Origin: an uncultured Aquimarina sp.
GTDB taxonomy: Bacteria > Bacteroidota > Bacteroidia > Flavobacteriales > Flavobacteriaceae
Direction of reading: 5' to 3'
Length of the DNA: 64,000 nt
NCBI RefSeq assembly: GCF_947500065.1
Contig: NZ_CANMQT010000001.1
Location: 868,001 to 932,000 of the forward strand
A model generated the notes under the pieces. It was given only the letters and a program-made list of their open reading frames with translations. It was not told where the DNA came from and did not search any database. Numbering within the stretch: position 1 is the stretch's first letter; every line of letters begins with the position of its first letter. Of this stretch, positions 35,481-43,230 are shown in pieces. A program made the translations under genes and the position numbers.

Positions 35481-37714
35481 TAATTCTGCAAATTTTTTAA
35501 TTTCTTTTCATTATAAAATGACATTACAATTTGATTTGTAAATGTTTTTGTCCCTTCCTTTACAACACTTCCTTTAGCATGTAAAAATTCTTTAAGTCTA
35601 AATTTACCTCTCTTTTTTACCGTATTCAATAGCATTTTCATGGATGTGGTATTATTAGAATTAGTCAACAATTCATTATCTCCATCCACTAGAAGTACAA
35701 ACTGAGGTATATTTTTATTTTTCACAAACTTATCTAGTTCTTTACAAAATTCCTTTTCATCGTTCAAGTTCTTTAATAAAGGTTCAATTTCTGATAACGA
35801 AACATTCCAAGTAGCATTAGAAAATATAATATCATTATACTCTACTCTTGGCAAAAAATCATATTCATCTGCAAACGGTCCCCAATCAAAAGAAATACCT
35901 CCTCTTTGATTCTGAGTTTGCATATTCGCTAAAAACTGATAAATAGGCAAAGCATTACTAGAAAAATTATGTGCATTAGTTAGGTGCGGAACCACTTCTT
36001 TATTGAATTTTTTAGATCTCAACGTCACTTTCCCTCTTGCACTAGCAGAAATCATTAAATCATCCAACAAAAGTTGGTTTTCATCATTAAGAATAGACTT
36101 TGCCAGATACGGAATTTCATATTTTCTAAAACTAGGTCTCATCAAAATATTCCCTACTCGAGACTCAGGCAAATGCACAATTTCTGCAAGAATTTTATCA
36201 GGATTTAACTTTGTTTCTACATCAATTATTTCCTTCGTATATGTATCTAAATCTTCATCTCCATGACAAAAGCGTCCTAATAAATTTGCAGCACTTGAAC
36301 CGCCACAACTAGACATGATTATTTTTTCAGTATTATCTATATTTACTAATTCAATCATAGAAGAAATAGTATCCGGTATATCCTCCCAGTTTTCTTCAAA
36401 ATCATTAAAGTCTTTGTCATTCAATACCAAAATGGTTTGCTGCTGTTTAATACATTCTATTAATTTTTCATGAAGAATTGAATGTACTGGAGACCACTTA
36501 ACCTCTTTTACGACATTTTTTTCTTGCTTATATGGTAATACAAGGTCATCAATTATCTGACTTACATCTCCTGAGTCTTTATCCTGCAAAAACCCAATTC
36601 CTAACTCTACATCAAGTGCTTTTGACAAAGGAACTTCTCTGCTTTCATATCGTTCATAAAAAGCTGATTTAAATCTAGAAATATATGTTTCTTTTGACGG
36701 TAATGTCAATTTATTGAGTAATGACAAGCCTTTCTTTATCTTCTTTACAGTATCATAGCTTAGCGTATTAGTTTCTAATGATAGACTCATATCTGTTTGA
36801 AACATATATTTTAGCTCAAAACCAGTTCCTAACTTCTTTAAGGACTCGCTAAGCTTTATGTATTCATCAGCAGAGTTTCCAATATTCTTATCAATATTAT
36901 GCAGTGTAAGTTGCACACTTTCTAGCTCAGAAATGATATGTTCAGTTCCCGATATTTTTTTTAAAACAGGTACTATTTGATCTAAAAACTCCGGACCTGA
37001 AACGGATGGTTCCAATTCACTAATTAATAATTGACTTTCTACTAATTGATCTATAAACCCTGAAGCTTCTTCATTACTAATTTCATCATCTACTAATGCC
37101 TCTGCTAAATCACAAAGAAGTGATCCCTTTCTTGCTTCAGAAAGCACTTTTTCCAAATATTCCGAATCTTCTACAGCCACAATATGATGTACTCTTCTGC
37201 TTTCTACATAAGTGTATTCTACATATCTAATTTGTTTTCCGGCTTTATATATACTGGTATTCGGGTAAAATAAAAGCTGATCTTTAATAGTTTTGTCCTT
37301 AACGATATCCTGAGACATTGCTACCAAATAATTCATATCCAATCGGGTATGGCGATTGTTTTTTGATTTATCAGAAAGCTCCATAGTCGTAGTCTCTGAA
37401 AACTCTCCTACTGCTGTTCCTGCAAAAAGCCCAAATGGTGTACATCGGGAGGACATTCGACTAATGTATTTTAATACTGAATACATCATCCGTTCTGATG
37501 TTTCCTTATCTTTTATAGCTCCTTTTAGCCATTTTTCAAATTCCTGATATAAAGAAGGTGAAGCTAAAAAAATAGCTTCTTTGATAATTTTGTCGGAGCA
37601 AATTTGTTTTAGATCATCTTCTCCTAGTATTTTATTCTGAGTTAGTTCTTTGTAAAATGAAAAGGAAAACAGTGGAGTACGTAAAACGTATTTTGGAAAA
37701 TTTTTATAGCTCAT
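35480..37714 (-). CDS. LanB N-terminal glutamylation domain protein (split lantibiotic dehydratase)
   Basis: The 744-residue protein matches the LanB N-terminal family: YVLRTPLFSFSFYKEL at the start, RMSSRCTPFGLFAGTAVGEF near residue 90, RLDMNYLVAM near 130, and IVHLPESRVGNILMRP near 510. It would transfer glutamate from Glu-tRNA to Ser/Thr of precursor peptides. It is followed directly by the elimination protein and preceded by lanC. No signal peptide or membrane segment is seen, so it is cytosolic. Confidence 0.92.
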   Translation of the reverse strand: MSYKNFPKYVLRTPLFSFSFYKELTQNKILGEDDLKQICSDKIIKEAIFLASPSLYQEFEKWLKGAIKDKETSERMMYSVLKYISRMSSRCTPFGLFAGTAVGEFSETTTMELSDKSKNNRHTRLDMNYLVAMSQDIVKDKTIKDQLLFYPNTSIYKAGKQIRYVEYTYVESRRVHHIVAVEDSEYLEKVLSEARKGSLLCDLAEALVDDEISNEEASGFIDQLVESQLLISELEPSVSGPEFLDQIVPVLKKISGTEHIISELESVQLTLHNIDKNIGNSADEYIKLSESLKKLGTGFELKYMFQTDMSLSLETNTLSYDTVKKIKKGLSLLNKLTLPSKETYISRFKSAFYERYESREVPLSKALDVELGIGFLQDKDSGDVSQIIDDLVLPYKQEKNVVKEVKWSPVHSILHEKLIECIKQQQTILVLNDKDFNDFEENWEDIPDTISSMIELVNIDNTEKIIMSSCGGSSAANLLGRFCHGDEDLDTYTKEIIDVETKLNPDKILAEIVHLPESRVGNILMRPSFRKYEIPYLAKSILNDENQLLLDDLMISASARGKVTLRSKKFNKEVVPHLTNAHNFSSNALPIYQFLANMQTQNQRGGISFDWGPFADEYDFLPRVEYNDIIFSNATWNVSLSEIEPLLKNLNDEKEFCKELDKFVKNKNIPQFVLLVDGDNELLTNSNNTTSMKMLLNTVKKRGKFRLKEFLHAKGSVVKEGTKTFTNQIVMSFYNEKKLKNLQN

Positions 37715-37734
37715 AGTTTTTTTGCTATTTAGGA

Positions 37735-38949
37735 TTAGCTAATCATTAAACATTCGTTCCATTGATTTTCTGACGGTGTTAAATATGAGATCATTGACAA
37801 CCCTATTCCGGCAATTCCTTCTAACAAATTAGTTTCATTTTGCCATGCTTCTTTATCACCTCTCCATTGTTTATATCCTGCATGCCCATCTGTATACGTG
37901 TCCATTTTTAATGCTTCTCCCATCCAAAAGTCTGCTGTTTCTTTAAATATTAATTCTTTAGTTTCTATATGCATAAAATTGAACATAGAGACGATTCCAA
38001 ACACTCCATGACACAATCCAGTATCATTGATTCGTGCTTCTTCTGCATCTCTTCTTTTGGCAGCATGTTTTAACACGTCTATTGCCAATTCCTGATATTC
38101 TTTATTTTCTAGTACTTTACCAACTTTCCAAAGAGAGATACCTATCCCTAAGTCTCCATAACACCAGGCCAATCTACTATTCGTATATTTTTCCATCTCT
38201 GGATACACCCAACTTGGAAAAAGAGAACTCTGGTTTTCGTTAGGGTATTTACAATTGATTATAAAATCTGCTGCACCAACTAGCAAATCTTTTGTTACCT
38301 CCTGAAAATCTTCATATGAGTACAATCTACTTAAAAAATTAATGACACTTGCCATTCCATGTGACAAACTTAAATTAGCGCCTCTAAGGTTCTCTTTTTT
38401 TCGTAACTCATACATCCAAAACACCCCTCTATCATCTTTTTGAGCACTATTTTTAAGAGCATCTATGAGACGTAAAAGATATGTTGTATACCTTTCTTTT
38501 AGTGGCTGTGATTTTGTGTTTTGATACCTTTTTAAGAAATAATACCCATATCCTATTGCTCCGTGTAAAAAATCGAAATTTTCATTTTTGATATCTGCAT
38601 TCATCGATTCAAAAAGATAGCTGTCTAACTCTGATAAAAGATCATCACTGTTAATATCTATAAATTCTTCTTCATTTAGCAATTCTAACACCCATCCAGC
38701 TCCAGCAATACCCGCACAAAAAGTAGGAAAAGAATACCCATCATTCATGCGCTGTATGGTTTCTGATATAACCTCTACGCCTACATCTGCAATCTGTTCA
38801 TCCTCTACAAAACGCGCATAATAAAACTGGAATACTGAGATTCCGGACATACCTGCTAAAACACCTATGTGTTCTTTGTTGTTATAATTTTCTTTTAAAA
38901 CATGATGTATTTCCTTTAATTTCTCTTTTAAAACTGCAGTAGTATTCAT
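37735..38949 (-). CDS. lanC: lanthionine synthetase C (cyclase)
   Basis: The 404-residue protein has the alpha-barrel LanC repeats with Gly-rich motifs (LSHGMASVINF, CAGIAGAGW, LLEGIAGIGL) and the zinc ligands: Cys in AWCYGDLGIG (near residue 265) and Cys-His in GLCHGVFGI (near residue 315). It catalyses addition of Cys thiols to dehydroamino acids to form (methyl)lanthionine rings. It is first in the lanC-lanB-lanB run and 148 bp downstream of precursor A, with a terminator-like hairpin between. Confidence 0.93.
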   Translation of the reverse strand: MNTTAVLKEKLKEIHHVLKENYNNKEHIGVLAGMSGISVFQFYYARFVEDEQIADVGVEVISETIQRMNDGYSFPTFCAGIAGAGWVLELLNEEEFIDINSDDLLSELDSYLFESMNADIKNENFDFLHGAIGYGYYFLKRYQNTKSQPLKERYTTYLLRLIDALKNSAQKDDRGVFWMYELRKKENLRGANLSLSHGMASVINFLSRLYSYEDFQEVTKDLLVGAADFIINCKYPNENQSSLFPSWVYPEMEKYTNSRLAWCYGDLGIGISLWKVGKVLENKEYQELAIDVLKHAAKRRDAEEARINDTGLCHGVFGIVSMFNFMHIETKELIFKETADFWMGEALKMDTYTDGHAGYKQWRGDKEAWQNETNLLEGIAGIGLSMISYLTPSENQWNECLMIS

Positions 38950-39050
38950 TAAAAACTGATTAGTGCTATTATTCTTGGTCTAATTTAGTGTCTAAAAGGA
39001 TAAATGAAAAATTATACTCCCCTATATTAGACAAAATGAGGAAAAAAAAT

Positions 39051-39072
39051 CCCCAAGAAGTACATCTTGGGG
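39051..39072 (-). terminator. hairpin between precursor A and lanC
   Basis: CCCCAAGA and TCTTGGGG form an 8-bp stem with a 6-nt loop, followed on the minus strand by a run of eight T. It probably terminates most precursor A transcripts, with read-through giving lower expression of the enzymes. Confidence 0.8.
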
Positions 39073-39097
39073 AAACTCGAAAACAATTTAATTAAGA

Positions 39098-39289
39098 TTA
39101 TTTAGCAACACATCCTATTCCTCCTTCCCAAATAGGAACAGAATTACATAGCGCATTTGTAGCACCCGATCCAACGCATCCTAATGATAGTGCTCCAGTG
39201 CCTGTAAGATTACCTCCATTAACTGATTTTTTCTCTAATCTACTTATCGTTTGTTTTTTAAGCCCTAAACTCTTTAATGATTTTTTCAT
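39098..39289 (-). CDS. RiPP precursor A, class I lanthipeptide type
   Basis: The 63-residue peptide has a leader (MKKSLKSLGLKKQTISRLEK, then KSVNGG) like Bacteroidota class I lanthipeptide leaders. The core after GG has about 37 residues with three Cys and several Thr/Ser upstream (GNLTGTGALSLGC..., ...CNSVP..., ...GGIGCVAK). Rings from Thr/Ser to each Cys are feasible. It is nearest to lanC and probably the main substrate. It shares its leader family with precursor C and has a 5' leader hairpin motif (39310-39343). Confidence 0.88.
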   Translation of the reverse strand: MKKSLKSLGLKKQTISRLEKKSVNGGNLTGTGALSLGCVGSGATNALCNSVPIWEGGIGCVAK

Positions 39290-39309
39290 GATATAAAATT
39301 TAAAAATAC

Positions 39310-39343
39310 ACCTACTCTATTCTAAGGTTTTCGGCTTCCCCTT
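39310..39343 (-). promoter_or_regulatory. leader hairpin motif copy 2, upstream of precursor A
   Basis: On the minus strand AAGG / CCTT closes the 12-nt loop GGAAGCCGAAAA. Five nucleotides later comes AGAGTAGGT. It lies about 20-55 nt upstream of the start codon. Confidence 0.75.
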
Positions 39344-39398
39344 ATCAAAAATTGATCTGACTAAAGTAGGCTACAACTTAGAGGCTTAAAAATAAAAA

Positions 39399-39424
39399 CT
39401 CCGCAGTTTGTTCAAACTGCGGAG
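39399..39424 (-). terminator. intrinsic terminator after precursor B
   Basis: CTCCGCAGTTTG and CAAACTGCGGAG form a 12-bp perfect stem with a 2-nt loop, with T-rich sequence after it on the minus strand. It separates precursor B from the transcription unit of precursor A. Confidence 0.88.
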
Positions 39425-39479
39425 CTAATTTTGGGTTACTTAAATTTGTGTTTATTATTAGGAAATTACTGCCTAATAT

Positions 39480-39638
39480 TTAATAAGCTGTACTGTCATT
39501 ACACTTAACATAAGAATCTTCAATATCTATGGTAGTAGGATGACTACTACCACCATGAACTTGAACCATCTCTGACATTGTAATTCTAGCTATAGTAAGC
39601 TTTTTCAGATTTATTTCGTTTGTTTTCTTGTTTTTCAT
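39480..39638 (-). CDS. RiPP precursor B, one-Cys type
   Basis: I start this gene at the Met of MKNKKTNEINLKKLTIARI, giving 52 residues; the track ORF begins 11 codons earlier. The leader ends in VHGG, followed by a 22-residue core (SSHPTTIDIEDSY, then VKCNDSTAY) with a single Cys and about seven Ser/Thr. Only one lanthionine ring could form. The LKKLTIARI leader is shared with precursor F. This gene lacks the leader hairpin motif found at the other precursors. Confidence 0.82.
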   Translation of the reverse strand: MKNKKTNEINLKKLTIARITMSEMVQVHGGSSHPTTIDIEDSYVKCNDSTAY

Positions 39639-39789
39639 GAGTTTAAAATTTGTGTTTTTGAGTATATACAAAATGTGCTATTAAGCATCATAATATTTAG
39701 ATGTCGAAATATACTTTATATGTGTTTTCAATCATAATTAGTATACCTCAAATTGTCCAATTTGCGCTTCTTCTACTGCACAAAAAAAT

Positions 39790-41523
39790 TCACGTATACT
39801 CGGTCGCTAATTTTTCTAAATTCTTGATATAATAGGATGGATTGATCCCAGTTTTAGCCCTAAAATGTTTTGTAAATGAATTATCACTCTTATAGCCTAT
39901 TTCTGAAGCTATTGATTTAATCGAAAAAGATCTAAACTTTTTATCTTTCTTTAATCGCCTAAGCACATACTCAATTCTTAGGTCATTGATATACTCATTA
40001 AAGTTTTTCATTTTATACGTACTAATAATCTTAGATAAATAGGTTGCATTACTTTTTACCTTTTTTGCCATTCCTCTCAGATTACAATCTGATTTCAGGA
40101 AATATTCCTGCTCCTCTAATTTTTCTAATTTATGCAGTATATCATTAACTTTTTGATCATCGATATTTAATTCCTTTGTAAATATCTTGCCACTTTTTAC
40201 TGTTTCTTTAGCTTCTAGCTGGTCTATTTTTTCAACTAATTGTACAAACGTATTTTTACTGTTTTGTTGCTTTTTAAAATAAATACCTACAATACTTACA
40301 AGAAGTAAACAAATAGTAATTAAAATACTATTCGTTACATAATTAGTTTTGTTTTCCTCTATCATTTCACTTTGCAAAACATCTATTTGCGACTCTAGTT
40401 GCAGAGTTTCTTTCTTGTAAATTTTATTTACTGTTTTGTCTTTATGTATTTGATAATATTTGTTGAGCCTTACATATTCGTCATTCCAGAATAACGCTTG
40501 TTTGTAATCTTTTTTTGCTCTATAACAATTGGCTAACAACAGATGCAATTGAATTACGGGTTCTTTGTTTTTATCACTTTCTTTTAAGGTATCAATACTT
40601 TTACGAGCATAAGTGATTGCTTGGTTATATTTTTGCTGTTGATAATAACAACTAGCCATAAAATAGTTGATATTAACTGTGGGGAAAAACTTGTTTTCAA
40701 TATCTTCTGCTGCTAAAATCTTCTCAGATTTGATTAGATAATCGAGTGCTTTATTATAGTTTTTTTGATGATAGAAAACCATTCCCTTTTTTATATATAA
40801 ATCAAGAAGTCCCGCTTTAAAATCAATAGATTTACTAATCTCAATTCCCTCATCAGCATACTGCAACACTTTGTCATACATCTCTTTAGCTAAATACACA
40901 TCATTAATCGTTGTATATATACGCACATGATTTTCACTATTTACAAATGAAGTAAGATAGATATTCTGTATCATATGCTCAGATATCTCAAGCGCTTTGT
41001 CTAACTGATTCATTCGTGTAAGCACTATAATAAGACCGGACTTGGTTATCATTTCTCTATCAATATCACCAGTTGTAATCGCAATATCTATGGCTGCATA
41101 ATATGCATCCAATGCTTGTTGATCATGACCTTCTCTCAAATACACATGTCCCTTTAAACTATATGCCTTGCCTAGCTGTTTTAATTCTTTTTTTGCTTTA
41201 GCTATTAATATGGCTTGGTCTAAAAATTTCAAACTTTTTAAATATGCTTCTTTGTCGTAGAAAAAGCGACCCATTTCGTAATATTTTTCGGCAATATGTA
41301 TCTCTAGATTTTGATTATCCAAAAGTGCTTTTTCGTATACACCAATTTCTCCTGGATATGTTTTTTTTATTAATTCTATTAATTCTTCGGTGGTTTTGTT
41401 TTGCATGCTATCGGGAATTACCGTTGGTTGTTGTTGCCCGTATATTTTTGTTAGTAAAAAAACAGATGCGAATACATAAAGAAGTAAATGTCTAGCGATA
41501 CATCTTTTAACAAAAGAAATCAT
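39790..41523 (-). CDS. membrane-anchored TPR-AraC regulator 1
   Basis: The product of about 577 residues has a signal/anchor (LLLYVFASVFLLTKIYG), a TPR array (about residues 60-340), a transmembrane helix (ILITICLLLVSIVGIYF, near 405), a short coiled stretch, and a C-terminal AraC-type DNA-binding domain (SIASEIGYKSDNSFTKHFRAKTGINPSYYI). It would sense a periplasmic signal through the TPRs and regulate nearby genes. The start is placed at MISFVK because TACATTTG at 41548-41555 is a promoter box. It is paralogous to the gene at 43350. Confidence 0.88.
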   Translation of the reverse strand: MISFVKRCIARHLLLYVFASVFLLTKIYGQQQPTVIPDSMQNKTTEELIELIKKTYPGEIGVYEKALLDNQNLEIHIAEKYYEMGRFFYDKEAYLKSLKFLDQAILIAKAKKELKQLGKAYSLKGHVYLREGHDQQALDAYYAAIDIAITTGDIDREMITKSGLIIVLTRMNQLDKALEISEHMIQNIYLTSFVNSENHVRIYTTINDVYLAKEMYDKVLQYADEGIEISKSIDFKAGLLDLYIKKGMVFYHQKNYNKALDYLIKSEKILAAEDIENKFFPTVNINYFMASCYYQQQKYNQAITYARKSIDTLKESDKNKEPVIQLHLLLANCYRAKKDYKQALFWNDEYVRLNKYYQIHKDKTVNKIYKKETLQLESQIDVLQSEMIEENKTNYVTNSILITICLLLVSIVGIYFKKQQNSKNTFVQLVEKIDQLEAKETVKSGKIFTKELNIDDQKVNDILHKLEKLEEQEYFLKSDCNLRGMAKKVKSNATYLSKIISTYKMKNFNEYINDLRIEYVLRRLKKDKKFRSFSIKSIASEIGYKSDNSFTKHFRAKTGINPSYYIKNLEKLATEYT

Positions 41524-41547
41524 TTGGATCGATATTGTGTGATGATC

Positions 41548-41555
41548 CAAATGTA
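41548..41555 (-). promoter_or_regulatory. -7 promoter element of regulator 1 (TACATTTG)
   Basis: TACATTTG on the minus strand fits TAnnTTTG exactly. The same element, within the larger shared string ATTACATTTGG in regulator 2 and TTACATTTGG here, occurs at 45100-45107. Confidence 0.55.
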
Positions 41556-41640
41556 ACGATTACTTTCTTAAAACGATTTCAATAGATTGTATACGAATCT
41601 AAAACCCTTTTGTTAATTGCATTAAAATTATATCAAATAA

Positions 41641-41677
41641 AAACTCCCAAAAAACATGAGCTGTTCTCTGGGAGTTT
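41641..41677. terminator. terminator-like hairpin between regulator 1 and precursor C
   Basis: AAACTCCCA and TGGGAGTTT form a 9-bp stem with a 19-nt loop, and A/T-rich tracts lie on both sides. It could end transcription from precursor C on the minus strand. Confidence 0.55.
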
Positions 41678-41729
41678 CCTGTATTCCTATGAAATATACT
41701 GTTATTTAATGTTTTACCATCTAAAGGAA

Positions 41730-41872
41730 TTCCTTCTCCTTGGGCGACAGCGTAACAATGATGAGCGAGACGAAGCGTTAAAGTTAGCCCGCCTGACCTA
41801 ACGGGCAGGGATGAGGGGTTTTGACAATAAAACCCCTCACCTTAATCCTCTCCCAGAGGGAGAGGAAACATA
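41730..41872. repeat. REP-like intergenic element with three inverted repeats
   Basis: The segment contains GCCCG...CGGGC, GGGGTTTTgacaatAAAACCCC and CCTCTCCCagaGGGAGAGG in succession and is more GC-rich than its surroundings. It resembles the widespread bacterial intergenic repeats built on the CCCTCACC...CTCTCCC string. No protein is encoded. Only one copy is present in this window, so repetition elsewhere in the genome is assumed from resemblance. Confidence 0.5.
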
Positions 41873-41937
41873 AAATTCGTAATTACACCTAATTAGATTT
41901 TACTTATACTTTTTCTTATATCGAACTACCTTATAGA

Positions 41938-42090
41938 TTACTTCGTAACCTCATCTGTATTTTTAGTGACACAATCAATAACAGTATGACAAAACATAGA
42001 GTTAGCTACTGAACCACCATGGACCTTAGTTAGGTTTAGATTACTAATAATCTGCTTTTTAAGTTCTAAACTTTTTAATGATTTTTTCAT
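41938..42090 (-). CDS. RiPP precursor C, class I lanthipeptide type
   Basis: This 50-residue gene is too short for the ORF track. The leader (MKKSLKSLELKKQIISNLN, then KVHGG) is nearly the same as that of precursor A. The 24-residue core (SVANSMFCHTVIDCVTKN...) has two Cys, each preceded by Ser or Thr, so two lanthionine rings are possible. The leader hairpin motif lies just upstream (42114-42148). Confidence 0.85.
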   Translation of the reverse strand: MKKSLKSLELKKQIISNLNLTKVHGGSVANSMFCHTVIDCVTKNTDEVTK

Positions 42091-42113
42091 GATATTAATA
42101 TTATTTTAAAAAC

Positions 42114-42148
42114 ACCTACTCTTATTTACTAGCTTTTCGGTTTCCGCT
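42114..42148 (-). promoter_or_regulatory. leader hairpin motif copy 3, upstream of precursor C
   Basis: On the minus strand AGC / GCT closes the 12-nt loop GGAAACCGAAAA. The third stem pair is C-G where other copies have G-C, a compensatory change. AGAGTAGGT follows eight nucleotides later. Confidence 0.7.
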
Positions 42149-42304
42149 CAATATAATTTTATACTCAGGTCTAAACTATGGTGAGTTAGAGGGTATTAAA
42201 AATAAAGTATGGTCAGATTTATAAAATTGACGATGTTGACTCGCTGAGAATTTGTTTGTATTCTAATACATTTTAAGTATGGTATAATAAATAAAAACAA
42301 AAAA

Positions 42305-42329
42305 CCCTGAAGCTTTATGAGTTTCAGGG
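42305..42329 (-). terminator. terminator after precursor D
   Basis: CCCTGAA and TTCAGGG form a 7-bp stem with an 11-nt loop, followed on the minus strand by a T-rich tract. It lies 11 bp past the precursor D stop. Confidence 0.75.
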
Positions 42330-42339
42330 AAAATGAAAA

Positions 42340-42495
42340 TTAATGTAATGCTTGATAACAATATCCACCTAAGCAATTACCATTACAAAGAGCTAAACAA
42401 TAGCCTCCTAGATAATCTATACCAGCCTTGATCGATTGCTGTTCTGTTCTCTTTAGTTCAGACACTCCTTCTAAATTTAAAATATTCTTAAGCAT
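42340..42495 (-). CDS. Cys-rich precursor-like peptide D without core Ser/Thr
   Basis: This 51-residue gene is absent from the ORF track. The leader (MLKNILNLEGVSEL, then EQQSIKAG) is of the bacteriocin-like LKNILNL type common in Bacteroidota. The 26-residue tail has four Cys (YCLALCNGNCLGGYCYQ) and, as read, no Ser or Thr at all. It therefore cannot receive lanthionines within the tail and is more likely disulfide-linked or otherwise modified. It shares leader and end (CYQ-LH) with peptide E. Confidence 0.82.
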   Translation of the reverse strand: MLKNILNLEGVSELKRTEQQSIKAGIDYLGGYCLALCNGNCLGGYCYQALH

Positions 42496-42512
42496 AATTA
42501 TACGTTTTAATT

Positions 42513-42546
42513 ACCTACTCTTTACAAAGGTTTTCGGTGTACCCTT
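42513..42546 (-). promoter_or_regulatory. leader hairpin motif copy 4, upstream of peptide D
   Basis: On the minus strand AAGG / CCTT closes the 12-nt loop GTACACCGAAAA. Five nucleotides later comes AGAGTAGGT. Confidence 0.75.
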
Positions 42547-42619
42547 AATAAAATTTATATACTAACTAATTAGGTTTTGTTATTTACATAGTACCCCCTA
42601 AAAGAAAGTAAAACAAAAG

Positions 42620-42664
42620 AGGCTGTCTAAAAAGCGATGTTTTTGGTTACTTTTTAAACAACCT
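42620..42664 (-). terminator. terminator after peptide E
   Basis: AGGTTGTTTAAAAAG pairs with CTTTTTAGACAGCCT on the minus strand through 15 pairs, two of which are G-U wobbles. The loop is about 15 nt. The wobbles occur only in the minus-strand RNA, which fits the direction of the gene. Confidence 0.7.
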
Positions 42665-42675
42665 CATTTTTTGAA

Positions 42676-42849
42676 TTAATGTAGCATTTGATAACACGTT
42701 CCATTTGGGGAACAAGTCCCAGAGCAACTCGCAACACATGCATGAAATGCAGCACCTGGGCAGCTTGAACAGTGTCCTGCTATAACAGATTGTTGTTCTT
42801 TTTTATTTAGTTCAGATACTCCTTCTAAATTTAAAATGTTCTTAAGCAT
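42676..42849 (-). CDS. Cys-rich precursor-like peptide E
   Basis: This 57-residue gene is absent from the ORF track. The leader (MLKNILNLEGVSELNKKEQQ, then SVIAG) matches that of peptide D. The 32-residue tail has six Cys in pairs of spacing (HCSSCPG, ACVASC, TCSPNGTCYQ). Ser/Thr are present, so lanthionines are possible, but the even Cys count and the likeness to D favour disulfides. The leader hairpin motif precedes it. Confidence 0.85.
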   Translation of the reverse strand: MLKNILNLEGVSELNKKEQQSVIAGHCSSCPGAAFHACVASCSGTCSPNGTCYQMLH

Positions 42850-42866
42850 AATTGTATGTTTTAATT

Positions 42867-42900
42867 ACCTACTCTGTCTTAAGGTTTTCGGTTTCCCCTT
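42867..42900 (-). promoter_or_regulatory. leader hairpin motif copy 5, upstream of peptide E
   Basis: On the minus strand AAGG / CCTT closes the 12-nt loop GGAAACCGAAAA. Five nucleotides later comes AGAGTAGGT. This copy matches the apparent consensus throughout. Confidence 0.75.
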
Positions 42901-42976
42901 ATCAAAATCAATTGTCGACACTAGCTTGATTTTGATACTAAACTAGATTGAAAAAAAGAGGATAAAAAACAAAACA

Positions 42977-43000
42977 ACCCTGTTTTGGATGAAACAGGGT
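42977..43000 (-). terminator. hairpin downstream of precursor F (distal)
   Basis: ACCCTGTTT and AAACAGGGT form a 9-bp stem with a 6-nt loop, followed on the minus strand by GTTTTGTTTTTT. It is the second of two tandem terminators. Confidence 0.7.
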
Positions 43001-43003
43001 CAT

Positions 43004-43036
43004 AAAAAAACCCTACAAAATATGCAGGGTTTTTTT
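43004..43036 (-). terminator. terminator after precursor F (proximal)
   Basis: AAAAAAACCCT and AGGGTTTTTTT form an 11-bp stem with an 11-nt loop, 24 bp past the precursor F stop. The arms make it able to work in either direction. Confidence 0.8.
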
Positions 43037-43059
43037 AAATAATTTTAATCTGTATTTAA

Positions 43060-43206
43060 TCATGGATTTGCAAGACAAGGTTCATCATTTGTATGTCTCG
43101 GACCTGTATGCATGCTACTACCTCCTTTAATTTTGCGCATAGCATCCGTATTGATCCTAGCAATCGTTAGCCTTTTTAGACTGATTTTGTTTTGTTGTTG
43201 TTTCAT
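43060..43206 (-). CDS. RiPP precursor F, one-Cys type
   Basis: This 48-residue gene is absent from the ORF track. The leader (MKQQQNKISLKRLTIARIN, then KIKGG) is close to that of precursor B. The 19-residue core (SSMHTGPRHTNDEPCLANP) has one Cys and four Ser/Thr. A single ring is the most LanB/LanC could install. The gene has a divergent copy of the leader hairpin (43231-43263) and tandem terminators. Confidence 0.82.
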   Translation of the reverse strand: MKQQQNKISLKRLTIARINTDAMRKIKGGSSMHTGPRHTNDEPCLANP

Positions 43207-43230
43207 AAACAAGATGATTTAGTTAGTGTT

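Noticed and set aside
39098-43206. Possible CRISPR-like array suggested by regularly recurring words at 39-43 kb
   Set aside because: The recurring words belong to leader hairpins and conserved leader peptides spaced by whole genes; there are no uniform direct repeats with unique spacers and no cas genes.
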